Shown: positions 44,790-53,246 of the stretch, piece by piece | Position numbering within the stretch: position 1 is the stretch's first letter | Layout of the letters: each line of letters begins with the position of its first letter | Source of the DNA: Spirochaetae bacterium HGW-Spirochaetae-1 | GTDB taxonomy: Bacteria; Spirochaetota; UBA4802; UBA5550 | Assembly: GCA_002839375.1 (NCBI GenBank) | Contig: PGXY01000010.1 | Location: 332,371 to 396,370 of the forward strand | Reading direction: 5' to 3' | DNA length: 64,000 nucleotides | Program-made: the position numbers and the translations under genes | Notes under the pieces: generated by a model | What the model saw: only the letters and a program-made list of their open reading frames with translations | Told to the model about the DNA's origin: nothing | The model's database searches: none

Positions 44790-46505
44790 TCAGGAAATCA
44801 TGGATATCTCTATATATTCGCTTTTCTGTGAGTCAAAGGTTCCGGGAATAATCCCGGCTTTTTCCAGTTCTTTCTTGATGATCCGCTGAGTTTCGGTCCT
44901 GGGAAATTCCTTGACGATCTTAACAAAGCGGGGAACGGCGAATTTAGGGAGATCTTCCCTGAGAAAACTGATGAGTTCGCTTTCCTCCAGGTCCTTTCCG
45001 TCCACGAGAGAGATAGAAACCATTATTTCATCCTCGGCCAGTTCCGACGGTACGGCATAGACGGCGGCTTCGAGGACATGGGGATGTTTCTGAATGGCAT
45101 GCTCCACTTCATAAGCCGACACGTTTTCTCCTTTTATCCGCATGAACTCGGCATTGCGTCCCACGAAGTAGAGATATCCTTTACGGTCCTTCCTGACCAG
45201 GTCGCCGGTGAAAATCCAGCCGTCACGGAGCTTTTCATTGCCGGCCTTTTCGTTTTTGAAATATTCCACAGACTTCCTTTCACCCCGCGATGCGAAGATG
45301 AGTTGTCCAGGAGTTCCAACGGGAACATCATTCATCTCATTGTCAACGAGGCGGTACTGGACGCCGGGGCTGGGTTTGCCTATGGAACCGACAGGCGCGT
45401 TGCCCAGGTTCATGATGCTTTTGCCGCCGCCGTCAACAGCGCCATATCCTTCGAATATTTTTACACTGAACCTTTTTTCGAATTTAGGCCATTCATCGGC
45501 AGGGCAGGCCGCAGAGAAGATAAAGCGGACATTGTTTTTATTGTCCGTGTCCCGTTCCGGCTGTTTTATGAGAATGGGGATAATGGCGCCGATGGTGTTA
45601 AAGGACGTCACGTTGTACTTTCGTATGTCGTCCCAGTAACGGCTTGCAGAGAATTTTTTCGCCAGGACGACCCTGGCACCGCGATGCATGCCCTGGGTCA
45701 CCGTAAGGAAAAGGGCGTTGCCGTGAAAAAGGGGCAGGCAGGTGTACAGTATGTCGGACTTTTTATACAGGGCATTGGCCGGAATGGAGAGAAGTTTTAC
45801 CGTGCTCTTGCCGTAGCGGTACAGCACCCCCTTGGGAAGTCCCGTGGTTCCCGAGGTGTAGAGTATGAAACATATGTCATTTTTATCATAGTGTCCTTCA
45901 GGCTTGTGTGTTGAGTACGTGTACGAAGTACCGAAGGGTATCATGCTGCCGGTGAAAGATGAATCGTCCGTGTCGCGGTCCGTATTGACTATAATGGTTT
46001 TGATGTTTTCTACCCGGTCGGCGATTCTTTTGTAGGTTTCCAGGAATTCTCCATCGATAACCAGGTATTCCGCGTCGCTGTGGTTCAGGATATACAGAAG
46101 GCTGTCGCCGCGAAGCGATGTATTGACGGGAATGGAATACATGCCGATTTTCTGTACGCCGAAGAACACATCGAGGAATCGGGGTGAATTGCCCATCATA
46201 ATGGCAACGCCTTTGCCGCGGCCGCTTTCAAGACTGAGGAAAAAATTGGCCACGCGGTTGGCGTTGGCATCCATCTTTCGGTTAGTATATGTTTCGTCCT
46301 CGAATATGAGAAAGGGACGTTCGGGATACCGGGAGGCTTTTTCCTCTAATAGTTCCGCCCAGGACATATCCTCGGTGATTTCTTTTATCTTTACCATACT
46401 TGATAAATTTTTACGGAATGTGCCGCGCCGCATTTCAGCGTAGAAAAACATCAGTACGGATTTTGAGAAAAGTAAGGTGTTTTTTAAATTCTGAAAGAAA
46501 AACAT
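44790..46505 (-). CDS. Acyl-CoA synthetase (AMP-forming)
   Basis: A 571-residue ANL-superfamily ligase that activates a carboxylic acid with ATP and CoA. The P-loop YTSGTTGLPKG, the FEGYGAVDGGG substrate/adenylate strand, the WIFTGDLVRKDRKGYLYFVGR hinge region and the final catalytic lysine (QRIIKKEL) are intact. The composition resembles FATP/long-chain or bile-acid-type ligases. The N-terminal 40 residues contain a hydrophobic patch. ATG 46505, after AGAGG, is preferred over the frame's first ATG at 46568. It is the second gene of the operon after the thiolase. Confidence 0.9.
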   Translation of the reverse strand: MFFFQNLKNTLLFSKSVLMFFYAEMRRGTFRKNLSSMVKIKEITEDMSWAELLEEKASRYPERPFLIFEDETYTNRKMDANANRVANFFLSLESGRGKGVAIMMGNSPRFLDVFFGVQKIGMYSIPVNTSLRGDSLLYILNHSDAEYLVIDGEFLETYKRIADRVENIKTIIVNTDRDTDDSSFTGSMIPFGTSYTYSTHKPEGHYDKNDICFILYTSGTTGLPKGVLYRYGKSTVKLLSIPANALYKKSDILYTCLPLFHGNALFLTVTQGMHRGARVVLAKKFSASRYWDDIRKYNVTSFNTIGAIIPILIKQPERDTDNKNNVRFIFSAACPADEWPKFEKRFSVKIFEGYGAVDGGGKSIMNLGNAPVGSIGKPSPGVQYRLVDNEMNDVPVGTPGQLIFASRGERKSVEYFKNEKAGNEKLRDGWIFTGDLVRKDRKGYLYFVGRNAEFMRIKGENVSAYEVEHAIQKHPHVLEAAVYAVPSELAEDEIMVSISLVDGKDLEESELISFLREDLPKFAVPRFVKIVKEFPRTETQRIIKKELEKAGIIPGTFDSQKSEYIEISMIS

Positions 46506-46571
46506 GTCCAACCTCTGATATACTATATTATTTTTGGTAAAAATTTCAATATGATACGCTTTTGACACTGA

Positions 46572-47975
46572 TCAAAGGCTTGCCGACGGCGCTTCCAGTA
46601 TGTGTATGCACATGGCTGCCTCTTCCTGTCCCAGGGCGCCGCCGCCGTTTTCTCCAAGGGCGATCCGGGCGCCCTGTACCTGGCGTTGTCCCGCCTTGCC
46701 GCGGAGTTGTGTCACCAGTTCATGTATCTGGGCAAGCCCCGAGGCCCCGATGGGATGCCCCCGTGATTCCAGGCCGCCGCTGGTGTTGATGGGAATCTTT
46801 CCACCGATTTTTGTGGCTCCTTTCTGGGCAAGTATTCCTCCTTCGCCCTCGGCACAGAAGCCCAGGGCCTCGGCCTGGTGAAGCTCGCCGTACGCCGAGG
46901 CGTCATGGACCTCGGCCAGGTGTATATCCTCCGGGCCCAATCCCGCCTTTTCATAGGCCTTTTTGCTCAGGCGCTCCCCTATATCGATACTATCGAATTC
47001 GCGTTCCCGGCCCGATCCAAGGATGGAGGATCGTATTTTTACGGCCTGGGACGACAGGCCCAGCCTGCGCACCGTTTCTCCATCGCAAAGGATGGCCGAA
47101 GCGGCACCGTCACCGATGGGGGCACACATGGCGCGCGTCAGGGGCCAGGTGACCATGCGGTCCGCCAGGACCTGTTCCGGTGATACAAGAAAATTATACT
47201 GGGCGTTGGGGTTCAGGGACGAATGGAAATGGTTTTTCGACGCGATAAGGGCCAACTGCTCCGGCGTGCTGCCGTATTTTTTCATATGCTGGCGCGCTGC
47301 GTAACCATACACGTCCATGAAGGGCGAATGGTCCGTTGCAAAGAGATTACGCATCTCCTTTACCGTTTCTGAACCAAGGTTTTCCGTGAGCCGGAGATAT
47401 ATCCTGAACATGTTTTTATAGTCAGTGATCCTGTCGCTCATGGTCTTTTTTTTCTTTTTCTGACCCGCCGGGGCCTTCGGTGCGTATTTTTTGATGTGTG
47501 CCGCCAGGTTCAGACGATCTTCATCGGTCATGCCGTATACGGAGATATTGGCGAGAATATTGTCAATATTCTCGATATCAAGCCCTCCCAGGAACCCGGC
47601 GAAAACCTTGTACTGGTTGGGATTATAAACTTTCTCGGCTCCCACGGCCATGGTTATGTCATAGAGGCCGCTGGCAACACCCATCCAGGCATGATGGAAT
47701 GCCGTGGACCCGCCGGCGCAGGCGTTTTCCACGTTCGTCATGGGGATGGATTCGATTCCCAGGGGGCGCAGGGACACCTGGGCGCGGATACAGTCCTGGC
47801 CGGTACTGTATCCCCATCCGGAATTGGCGAACCACAGGGCCTCTATATCCTCTTTATCCAGGTTCGCTTCTTTTAGACAGGGAACGACCGTTTCCGCCGT
47901 AAGATCCTTTATACTTTTATTCAGATACTTGCCGAATCGGGTAGTATGAGCCGCAACAACATAAACATCTCTCAT
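46572..47975 (-). CDS. Thiolase family protein (SCP-x/lipid-transfer type)
   Basis: A 467-residue thiolase that cleaves or forms a beta-ketoacyl-CoA. The nucleophile is C86 (ENACAGGS), and the GHPIGASG histidine motif lies near the C-terminus. The HDAS segment is typical of the SCP-x subgroup, which acts on long or branched/steroid chains. A short Lys-rich insert (K173-K177) is unusual and may be a flexible loop. First gene of a minus-strand acyl-CoA degradation operon. Confidence 0.88.
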   Translation of the reverse strand: MRDVYVVAAHTTRFGKYLNKSIKDLTAETVVPCLKEANLDKEDIEALWFANSGWGYSTGQDCIRAQVSLRPLGIESIPMTNVENACAGGSTAFHHAWMGVASGLYDITMAVGAEKVYNPNQYKVFAGFLGGLDIENIDNILANISVYGMTDEDRLNLAAHIKKYAPKAPAGQKKKKKTMSDRITDYKNMFRIYLRLTENLGSETVKEMRNLFATDHSPFMDVYGYAARQHMKKYGSTPEQLALIASKNHFHSSLNPNAQYNFLVSPEQVLADRMVTWPLTRAMCAPIGDGAASAILCDGETVRRLGLSSQAVKIRSSILGSGREREFDSIDIGERLSKKAYEKAGLGPEDIHLAEVHDASAYGELHQAEALGFCAEGEGGILAQKGATKIGGKIPINTSGGLESRGHPIGASGLAQIHELVTQLRGKAGQRQVQGARIALGENGGGALGQEEAAMCIHILEAPSASL

Positions 47976-48255
47976 GAAAATCTCCGGGAAAGAAAAATTA
48001 CCATTCTACTGAAGTGGTACGACGATTAGCAATAATCAGTCATTGCGGAAATGGTATATGATAAAGAAAGGGGTTGTCTTCTACAAAACAGAGAAAAGTG
48101 GTGCAAACTATATACTGTACATGTTTTATTAATCACCTGAGACGGTTTTTGAATGCAGGGACAAAGGAAAAATGGAATTTATCTTGCACAATTCGCGTTC
48201 ATGCTGTTTCCTGATTCAGCGAGGATAATGATTATGGTCTGCGGTGAGTTACCAC

Positions 48256-49935
48256 ATGAAAAATAATTTTATAAGGGTAAAATCCCCGTTTATGACAGCT
48301 TTAACGGCCCTGTCACTGACTGCGCTGGTCATAACGGCATTTACCGCATGTGGGGAGAATGCCACAGCCCAGCCGGGCGTTATCGGCCTGCAGGGAAGCT
48401 GGAAAATAATAGAGGATAAGGGTGATGCCCCTGCCGCACCGGGTTTCAATGATTCCGGGGTCCGGGACATAACCATCCCGGGAAACTGGGATGAATTCCT
48501 TCAGAACAATGACAATCTTGCGGCAGACATTTGGCTCCGGAAGAAATTCATTCCCGGCAAGGAATTCTCGCATGAACTGCTCATTCTGTCTCTGGGGAAT
48601 TTCGGTGTCGTTGACAGGGCCTATGTCAATGGACGGTGTATCGGCGGAAACGGCATGTTCCCCGAAGCAGGAAGGCCCCTTTCCTATCAGTATGCCTGGC
48701 ATCGGGTGAGAAATTATCAGTTTGACTCTTCAATCCTTGACATTGATAAAGAGAATGTCATTGCAATCAGGGTGTATTCTCACGTGATAAACGGGGTGCA
48801 GGCCCGGCCCGCACTGTACACGCTTACGGCCTGGGACAAAGCGCGGTGGTTCTATGAATACCTGCCATCGCTGAATAATTCCGACCCCCTGTTCCTGTCA
48901 ATTCTTCTTCTCATTCTTCTTTTTATAATAGTCAAGGGTATGGGCAACAGGGCAATGGCCCTCTACTCCCTGGCCTTCATTGCCGGGGTTTTCTGCGTGA
49001 ACATGCTCATGATCGGATTCCCGCGATTTGAAAACAACATATACCGGTATAAGTATTTCCTGGGAATCTATGCCCTGGTGGATTTCACACTGCTTCTCCT
49101 GATACAGGAGTTCTTCAATATCAAGTCGCGGACGTTGACGGTCATAGCATTGGTTATACTCCTGGGTGTCATCTCGATCATATTATATGCACCCGAGACT
49201 CGGTTTCTTATCGGCTACGGGGGGCCCGTCACCACGGCGGCAATTATCTTTTATATATGTTCAGCAATGGGTGTGTTCATAACGGCACTGTACCGGGACC
49301 CCCGGCGCTACTGGTACCTGGTGATATGGGCTGCTGTCATCCTCGTATCGGTGACCAATACGCTGCACAGTCTCATTACTGGGAAGTATTACCTGCTTTC
49401 ATTTTCATTTGCCGTAAGGCTTCCCATTATCCTGCTCGGGGCGGTACTGGTATATATTTTCGATCTGAAGAAAATTAAGAAGGAGCGTGATTCGCTCACC
49501 AAGATACTGCTGAAAAAAAACAAGGAATTGCAGAAGGCGAATAGGCTCATTCCCCGGGTGGAATCCCGGCCCGAACCACGGGATGCCATACATGATCTGG
49601 TTGAATATCTTGATACCAATTACAATGAGACCTATGACCGCAAGGCACTGGCCCAACAGTTCAGACTCAATGACGATTACATGGGCCAGCTCTTCAAAAA
49701 GGTGACGGGCACCAATATCGCCAATTACATCAACGGCCGCCGCATAGAGGCATCCATGCAGCTGCTGCGCGAGACCGACAGCAAGGTCATTGACATAGCC
49801 TTTCATGTGGGCTTTGATAATCTTACTTATTTTTACCGGCACTTTAAGAAGCATACGGGTTATTCGCCCGTGGAATACCGCCAGATCTCGGGCATGGCCA
49901 CGGACATAAGAAAACATATGGATGACGATGATTAA
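48256..49935 (+). CDS. Membrane-tethered AraC-family regulator with jelly-roll and 7TM sensor
   Basis: A 559-residue fusion. It has a signal/anchor region with TACG (possible lipobox), a jelly-roll domain (about 45-190, motifs LQGSWKI and IPGNWDEFL), seven membrane helices (about 205-415), a short coiled coil, and a C-terminal AraC double helix-turn-helix (about 455-545; DIAFHVGFDNLTYFYRHFKKHTGYSP). The same sensor chassis occurs elsewhere in this window with other outputs. GTG 48244 is possible, but ATG 48256 follows a good GGTGAG. It overlaps the next frame and likely regulates the downstream crcB operon (inference). Confidence 0.85.
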   Translation: MKNNFIRVKSPFMTALTALSLTALVITAFTACGENATAQPGVIGLQGSWKIIEDKGDAPAAPGFNDSGVRDITIPGNWDEFLQNNDNLAADIWLRKKFIPGKEFSHELLILSLGNFGVVDRAYVNGRCIGGNGMFPEAGRPLSYQYAWHRVRNYQFDSSILDIDKENVIAIRVYSHVINGVQARPALYTLTAWDKARWFYEYLPSLNNSDPLFLSILLLILLFIIVKGMGNRAMALYSLAFIAGVFCVNMLMIGFPRFENNIYRYKYFLGIYALVDFTLLLLIQEFFNIKSRTLTVIALVILLGVISIILYAPETRFLIGYGGPVTTAAIIFYICSAMGVFITALYRDPRRYWYLVIWAAVILVSVTNTLHSLITGKYYLLSFSFAVRLPIILLGAVLVYIFDLKKIKKERDSLTKILLKKNKELQKANRLIPRVESRPEPRDAIHDLVEYLDTNYNETYDRKALAQQFRLNDDYMGQLFKKVTGTNIANYINGRRIEASMQLLRETDSKVIDIAFHVGFDNLTYFYRHFKKHTGYSPVEYRQISGMATDIRKHMDDDD

Positions 49936-49948
49936 AAACGGAGGAGTC

Positions 49949-50323
49949 TTGGAAAAGATATTTCTTGTCGCGCTGGGAGGCAGTCTCGGTGCGCTTTCAC
50001 GATACGGCATTACCATTCTTTCTGCCCGGCTGTTTTCCGACAGGTTTCCCGCCGGAACCCTGATTGTGAATCTTACGGGCTGCTTCTTAATCGGGCTCAT
50101 GTTTTCACTGGGCAGCGAGCGGAATATCATAAGCCCACTGTTCCGCCTGTTTTTCATCACGGGCTTTCTCGGGGCTCTCACCACCTTTTCAACATATGGG
50201 ATCGAAAGCGTTAATTTCGCCCGGAACGGGATGCTCGATGTTTCTTTGCTGAATATCTTGCTGAATAACATTGCGGGTTTTCTACTTGTCTTTATGGGAC
50301 TATGGGCGGGCAGATCAATATAG
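49949..50323 (+). CDS. crcB: Fluoride ion channel CrcB/Fluc
   Basis: A 124-residue, four-helix membrane protein that exports fluoride as an antiparallel dimer. GGSLGALSRYG, the NLTGCFLIG asparagine helix and the GFLGALTTFSTYG phenylalanine-box/central Na+ site motif are intact. TTG 49949 is preferred: GGAGGAG lies just before it and the family begins with this MEKIFLVALGG; ATG 49922, inside the upstream gene, would give 133 residues. A DUF190-CBS gene follows 10 bp later. Confidence 0.92.
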   Translation: MEKIFLVALGGSLGALSRYGITILSARLFSDRFPAGTLIVNLTGCFLIGLMFSLGSERNIISPLFRLFFITGFLGALTTFSTYGIESVNFARNGMLDVSLLNILLNNIAGFLLVFMGLWAGRSI

Positions 50324-50333
50324 GAGGAGCTAC

Positions 50334-51614
50334 ATGCCATTGCGATATAACGTAATTGAAATATTCACCAGCGAGGAAATCCGTTATAAAGGAAAAGCGG
50401 CGTATTCCGCTGTGATCGATTATGTGAGGGATTTGAAAATTGCTGCACGCTGCATAGTCACCAAGGCTTTCGCGGGCTGCTACGAAAACGGTGAGCTGGT
50501 AAGTACCAATATTGAAGTGCTTTCCTTCAACCTGCCGCTGAAAATTGAGATCATACTGCCTGCCCTGGAAGTGGAAAGGGTAGTGTCCGCCGTTGAAGAG
50601 ATCATTACCGACGGTATCGTCATCGTCAGGGACATGGATGTTCGCCTTCACATGACGAGCAGCAGGCTTATTCCACGGCAGATCAGGGTAAATGACGTCA
50701 TGACGCCGTCTCCAACATGTGTTGCTGTATCGGCCACGGTGGGTGAAATTATCAAGCTGCTGCTGCATTCGGATTTCAATGCGATTCCAGTTATAGACGC
50801 CGACAGCCGTCCCGTGGGCATCATAACCCAGGGCGATCTCATTGCACGGGCCGGAATGCCCGTACGCCTCGGCCTGCTTTCCGGTCTGGAGGGAGAAAAA
50901 ACCGATGCATACCTGGAAACAATTTCCAGGAAAACCGCCGGGGATATCATGTCGAAACCGGTGATTACCGTATCCCGGGAAATAACGCTTGGGGAAGCCG
51001 TTGATGAAATGCTGAAAGTCAATTATAAAAGAATGCCCGTTGTTGATGCCCGTGGCCGTCTCGTCGGTATTCTTGCCCGTTTTGATATCTTTAATTCTAT
51101 CGCTCAGGAATCTCCCGACTGGAACAGCGTAAAATCACAAAAGATGAAAGTAGGGAATATACATTATGTCGCCGACGTCATGCGCTGCGATCCCGATACG
51201 GTAAAACCCGATACGCCCGTAAACGAGATAATCAGGATTATCAACGCCAGGAAAGTACAGAGAGTGGCCGTCGTCGACGACGTTGGTCGTTTGATCGGCC
51301 TGGTATCGGACCGCGTTCTGCTCGGCGCCTTTGCAAATAACCAGGCCGGCGTATGGGATTACCTCATGGCGAAAATGCCCTTTAAGGAAATGGCCGACAG
51401 GCACAAAGAACTTATCAGGCAGACGACCATGAAGACGGCATCGGATGTAATGAAGACCGATGTAATCACCGTCAGGGAAAACACGCGCATCGATGAAGCC
51501 GTAAGGCTCATGGCCGGAAGGGGGATAAAACGGCTCCCGGTACTTGACGCCGAAGGAAAATTCAAGGGCATGATAAGCCGCGATTCCGTTTTGCGTGCGG
51601 GATTGAAAAAATGA
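50334..51614 (+). CDS. DUF190 domain protein with four CBS domains
   Basis: A 426-residue cytosolic protein. The N-terminal DUF190 domain (about 1-105) is often found beside CrcB and resembles PII-like regulators. Four CBS domains follow (VNDVMTPSPTCVAV, AGDIMSKPVITV, VADVMRCDPDTV, ASDVMKTDVITV). CBS pairs bind adenosine nucleotides, so the protein may report energy state to the fluoride channel or relay another ligand (inference). ATG 50334 has GGAGGAG upstream; the frame's earlier start at 50271 lies inside crcB. Confidence 0.86.
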   Translation: MPLRYNVIEIFTSEEIRYKGKAAYSAVIDYVRDLKIAARCIVTKAFAGCYENGELVSTNIEVLSFNLPLKIEIILPALEVERVVSAVEEIITDGIVIVRDMDVRLHMTSSRLIPRQIRVNDVMTPSPTCVAVSATVGEIIKLLLHSDFNAIPVIDADSRPVGIITQGDLIARAGMPVRLGLLSGLEGEKTDAYLETISRKTAGDIMSKPVITVSREITLGEAVDEMLKVNYKRMPVVDARGRLVGILARFDIFNSIAQESPDWNSVKSQKMKVGNIHYVADVMRCDPDTVKPDTPVNEIIRIINARKVQRVAVVDDVGRLIGLVSDRVLLGAFANNQAGVWDYLMAKMPFKEMADRHKELIRQTTMKTASDVMKTDVITVRENTRIDEAVRLMAGRGIKRLPVLDAEGKFKGMISRDSVLRAGLKK

Positions 51615-51677
51615 TAACAGTCTGCAAGTGGAGACAGATATCAGTGGAAGGAATTTTCCGTATTATGAAGGGTGACC

Positions 51678-52364
51678 ATGAATAATTCTCCCATGGTTGT
51701 AGTACAGTGCTGGGACGATGGCGTGACCACGGACGCGCGGCTCGCTGATATCCTCCGCCGGCACGGGGCCCGGGCCACGTTCAACCTCTGCGCCGGTCTC
51801 CATGAGAAACATCGCTCGTTCGGCTGGATATATCAGGACACCGAAGTCTTCAGGCTCGGATGGAACGAGGTCAGGGACGTATACGCGGGCTTTACCATAG
51901 CCAATCACGGCCTGACGCATCAGCGCCTCGATCAAGTTGATATGGATACTGCCAGGCATGAAATTGTCCAGGGCAGGGAGGTCCTGCAGCAGTATTTCCG
52001 ACAGTCCGTGCGGGGATTTGCCTGGCCCTTCGGGGCCTATAATGAAGGGGGCATGGACCTGGTCCGGGAAGCGGGTCATGTGTATGCCCGCACCGCTGAA
52101 AGTTCCGATTATCCCTGGCCCCCGGAAAATGCCATGGCCTTTCATCCCAGCTGCCATTTTCTTGCGCCCGACCTGTGGGAGCGATACGAGCAGGCAAAGA
52201 AGCGCGGGGTCTTCTATTTCTGGGGGCACTCCTACGAGATGACCAGGGACGCCATGTGGATTGATTTTGAGAAAATCGTGGAAAGAATCACTGCCGACCG
52301 GGAATCATGCTGGGGCGAGGTAGCGGATTTGTTTGACGGCACCGTGTGCAGAGAACAGGGCTGA
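51678..52364 (+). CDS. Polysaccharide deacetylase (NodB-fold)
   Basis: A 228-residue carbohydrate esterase of the NodB fold that removes acetyl groups from peptidoglycan or exopolysaccharide. The metal-binding aspartate pair D13-D14 (CWDDG) and the H77-GLT-H81 histidines (ANHGLTH) are present, followed by RGFAWPFG, the usual substrate-groove region. No signal peptide is seen, so it may act on a cytoplasmic or unusual substrate. ATG 51678 fits the AAGGGTG ribosome binding site; GTG 51672 is possible. It follows the CBS gene at 63 bp, perhaps in the same operon. Confidence 0.82.
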   Translation: MNNSPMVVVQCWDDGVTTDARLADILRRHGARATFNLCAGLHEKHRSFGWIYQDTEVFRLGWNEVRDVYAGFTIANHGLTHQRLDQVDMDTARHEIVQGREVLQQYFRQSVRGFAWPFGAYNEGGMDLVREAGHVYARTAESSDYPWPPENAMAFHPSCHFLAPDLWERYEQAKKRGVFYFWGHSYEMTRDAMWIDFEKIVERITADRESCWGEVADLFDGTVCREQG

Positions 52365-52392
52365 CCTGTCACATTGAACCGGGGTCATAGCA

Positions 52393-52551
52393 TTATCGAT
52401 TACGAAGAAACTGATAAATAGTGAGGAGAAATGCCACGATTGAGGTAATGTTGATTATTGGATCGTAAATATATTCATATTCCAGCAGGCCCAGAGTTAC
52501 AAGAATGGCCAGAATGAAAAAGCCAAGGATGAGGATAATTCTATCGATCAT
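52393..52551 (-). CDS. Small membrane protein (52 residues)
   Basis: A short ORF, MIDRIILILGFFILAILV... ending YQFLRNR, with two hydrophobic segments (about 4-20 and 33-48) separated by an acidic loop. Its ATG overlaps the stop of the next upstream ORF (ATGA), so the two are translationally coupled. Function is unknown; the pair resembles tiny membrane toxins or accessory subunits only in outline. Confidence 0.55.
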   Translation of the reverse strand: MIDRIILILGFFILAILVTLGLLEYEYIYDPIINITSIVAFLLTIYQFLRNR

Positions 52552-52682
52552 GCTTTAGAATTATGGTCCAGTTTCTCGTCAATATGCTTATTGATCTGCC
52601 GAACCATGATGTTCATGGCAGAGGATACAATAAGATATAGCGAACAGGCAATGCCAAGTATAAGGAGTATCTTAGAGAGCAT
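52548..52682 (-). CDS. Small membrane protein (44 residues), first gene of a two-gene unit
   Basis: A short ORF with one membrane span (residues 4-22, ILLILGIACSLYLIVSSAM) followed by a charged, helical tail (RQINKHIDEKLDHNSKA). GAGGTG lies upstream of the ATG, and a promoter-like TTGACA with a -10 lies about 35-65 bp upstream on the same strand. The four-base overlap with the following ORF suggests both peptides are made in fixed ratio. Confidence 0.55.
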   Translation of the reverse strand: MLSKILLILGIACSLYLIVSSAMNIMVRQINKHIDEKLDHNSKA

Positions 52683-52712
52683 GTTATTTTATCACCTCAA
52701 ATCTTATTGAAT

Positions 52713-52743
52713 AATATATCTATAAAATTTATGGCAATGTCAA
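52713..52743 (-). promoter_or_regulatory. Promoter of the small membrane-protein pair
   Basis: TTGACA on the minus strand at 52738-52743 with TATATT/GATATA at 52713-52720 (17- to 19-bp spacer, depending on the -10 chosen). It lies 35-60 bp upstream of the first small ORF. Confidence 0.5.
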
Positions 52744-52980
52744 GCATTAATTGTTACAGAGGTACTGCCTTGCCCCGGACATTTCTAAACTAGTATACAT
52801 GAAACTCCCTGAATGAGCTGTTAAAATACGACGATATTCGCATATATATATATTCCCGTGTCAGTAAAAATAATAGTAAAATAAAAAATTTATTGTCAGC
52901 AGCGAATTTATCGTGAAAGATTAAACATTGCAGAAGAATGAAGCATATCCAGTCATTTTGTTATACGGAGGTATTATTAT

Positions 52981-53169
52981 ATGGGAGAAGAGAGAAAGAT
53001 CAATCGATGGGACAGGCGCAGGGCGAATAAAAGACTGCGGAGATTAAAAGATTCGGAGAAATATAAAAAAATAGAGAGCAGCCTTGATACGGTCAACATC
53101 AGGCTGCCGGAGCTGACGGAAAAACAGAAAAAAGAGATCGAAGGTGATCTTATCAAAAAGAGGAAATAA
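52981..53169 (+). CDS. Small, highly basic protein of unknown function
   Basis: A 62-residue protein rich in Lys and Arg, mainly helical (RRRANKRLRRLKDSEKYKK), with a GGAGG ribosome binding site 9 bp before the ATG. The charge suggests nucleic-acid or ribosome association, but no family is recognised. It is convergent with the VWA-FHA gene and monocistronic. Confidence 0.55.
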   Translation: MGEERKINRWDRRRANKRLRRLKDSEKYKKIESSLDTVNIRLPELTEKQKKEIEGDLIKKRK

Positions 53170-53190
53170 ACTATATCAAAAACGATAAGA

Positions 53191-53227
53191 CCCTTCAGGG
53201 GCACGACATGCCGTTGCCCCCGAAGGG
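53191..53227 (-). terminator. Probable terminator hairpin after the kinase operon
   Basis: A stem of CCCTTC/GAAGGG and GGGGCA/TGCCCC with one internal mismatch. On the minus strand a T5 tract follows about 7 nt after the stem, so the fit to an intrinsic terminator is only moderate. Confidence 0.5.
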
Positions 53228-53246
53228 CTGTAATCTGCCTGTTGTA

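Noticed and set aside
45078..45914. 278-residue plus-strand ORF
   Set aside because: It lies antisense to the clearly recognised acyl-CoA synthetase gene and has no ribosome binding site.
47976..48255. Fluoride riboswitch before the crcB operon
   Set aside because: No GGNGATGG-like core or pseudoknot pairing was found by eye; the leader is AT-rich.
49405..50340. 311-residue minus-strand ORF opposite crcB
   Set aside because: It overlaps crcB and the end of the AraC gene, both strongly supported; the composition is that of a shadow frame.
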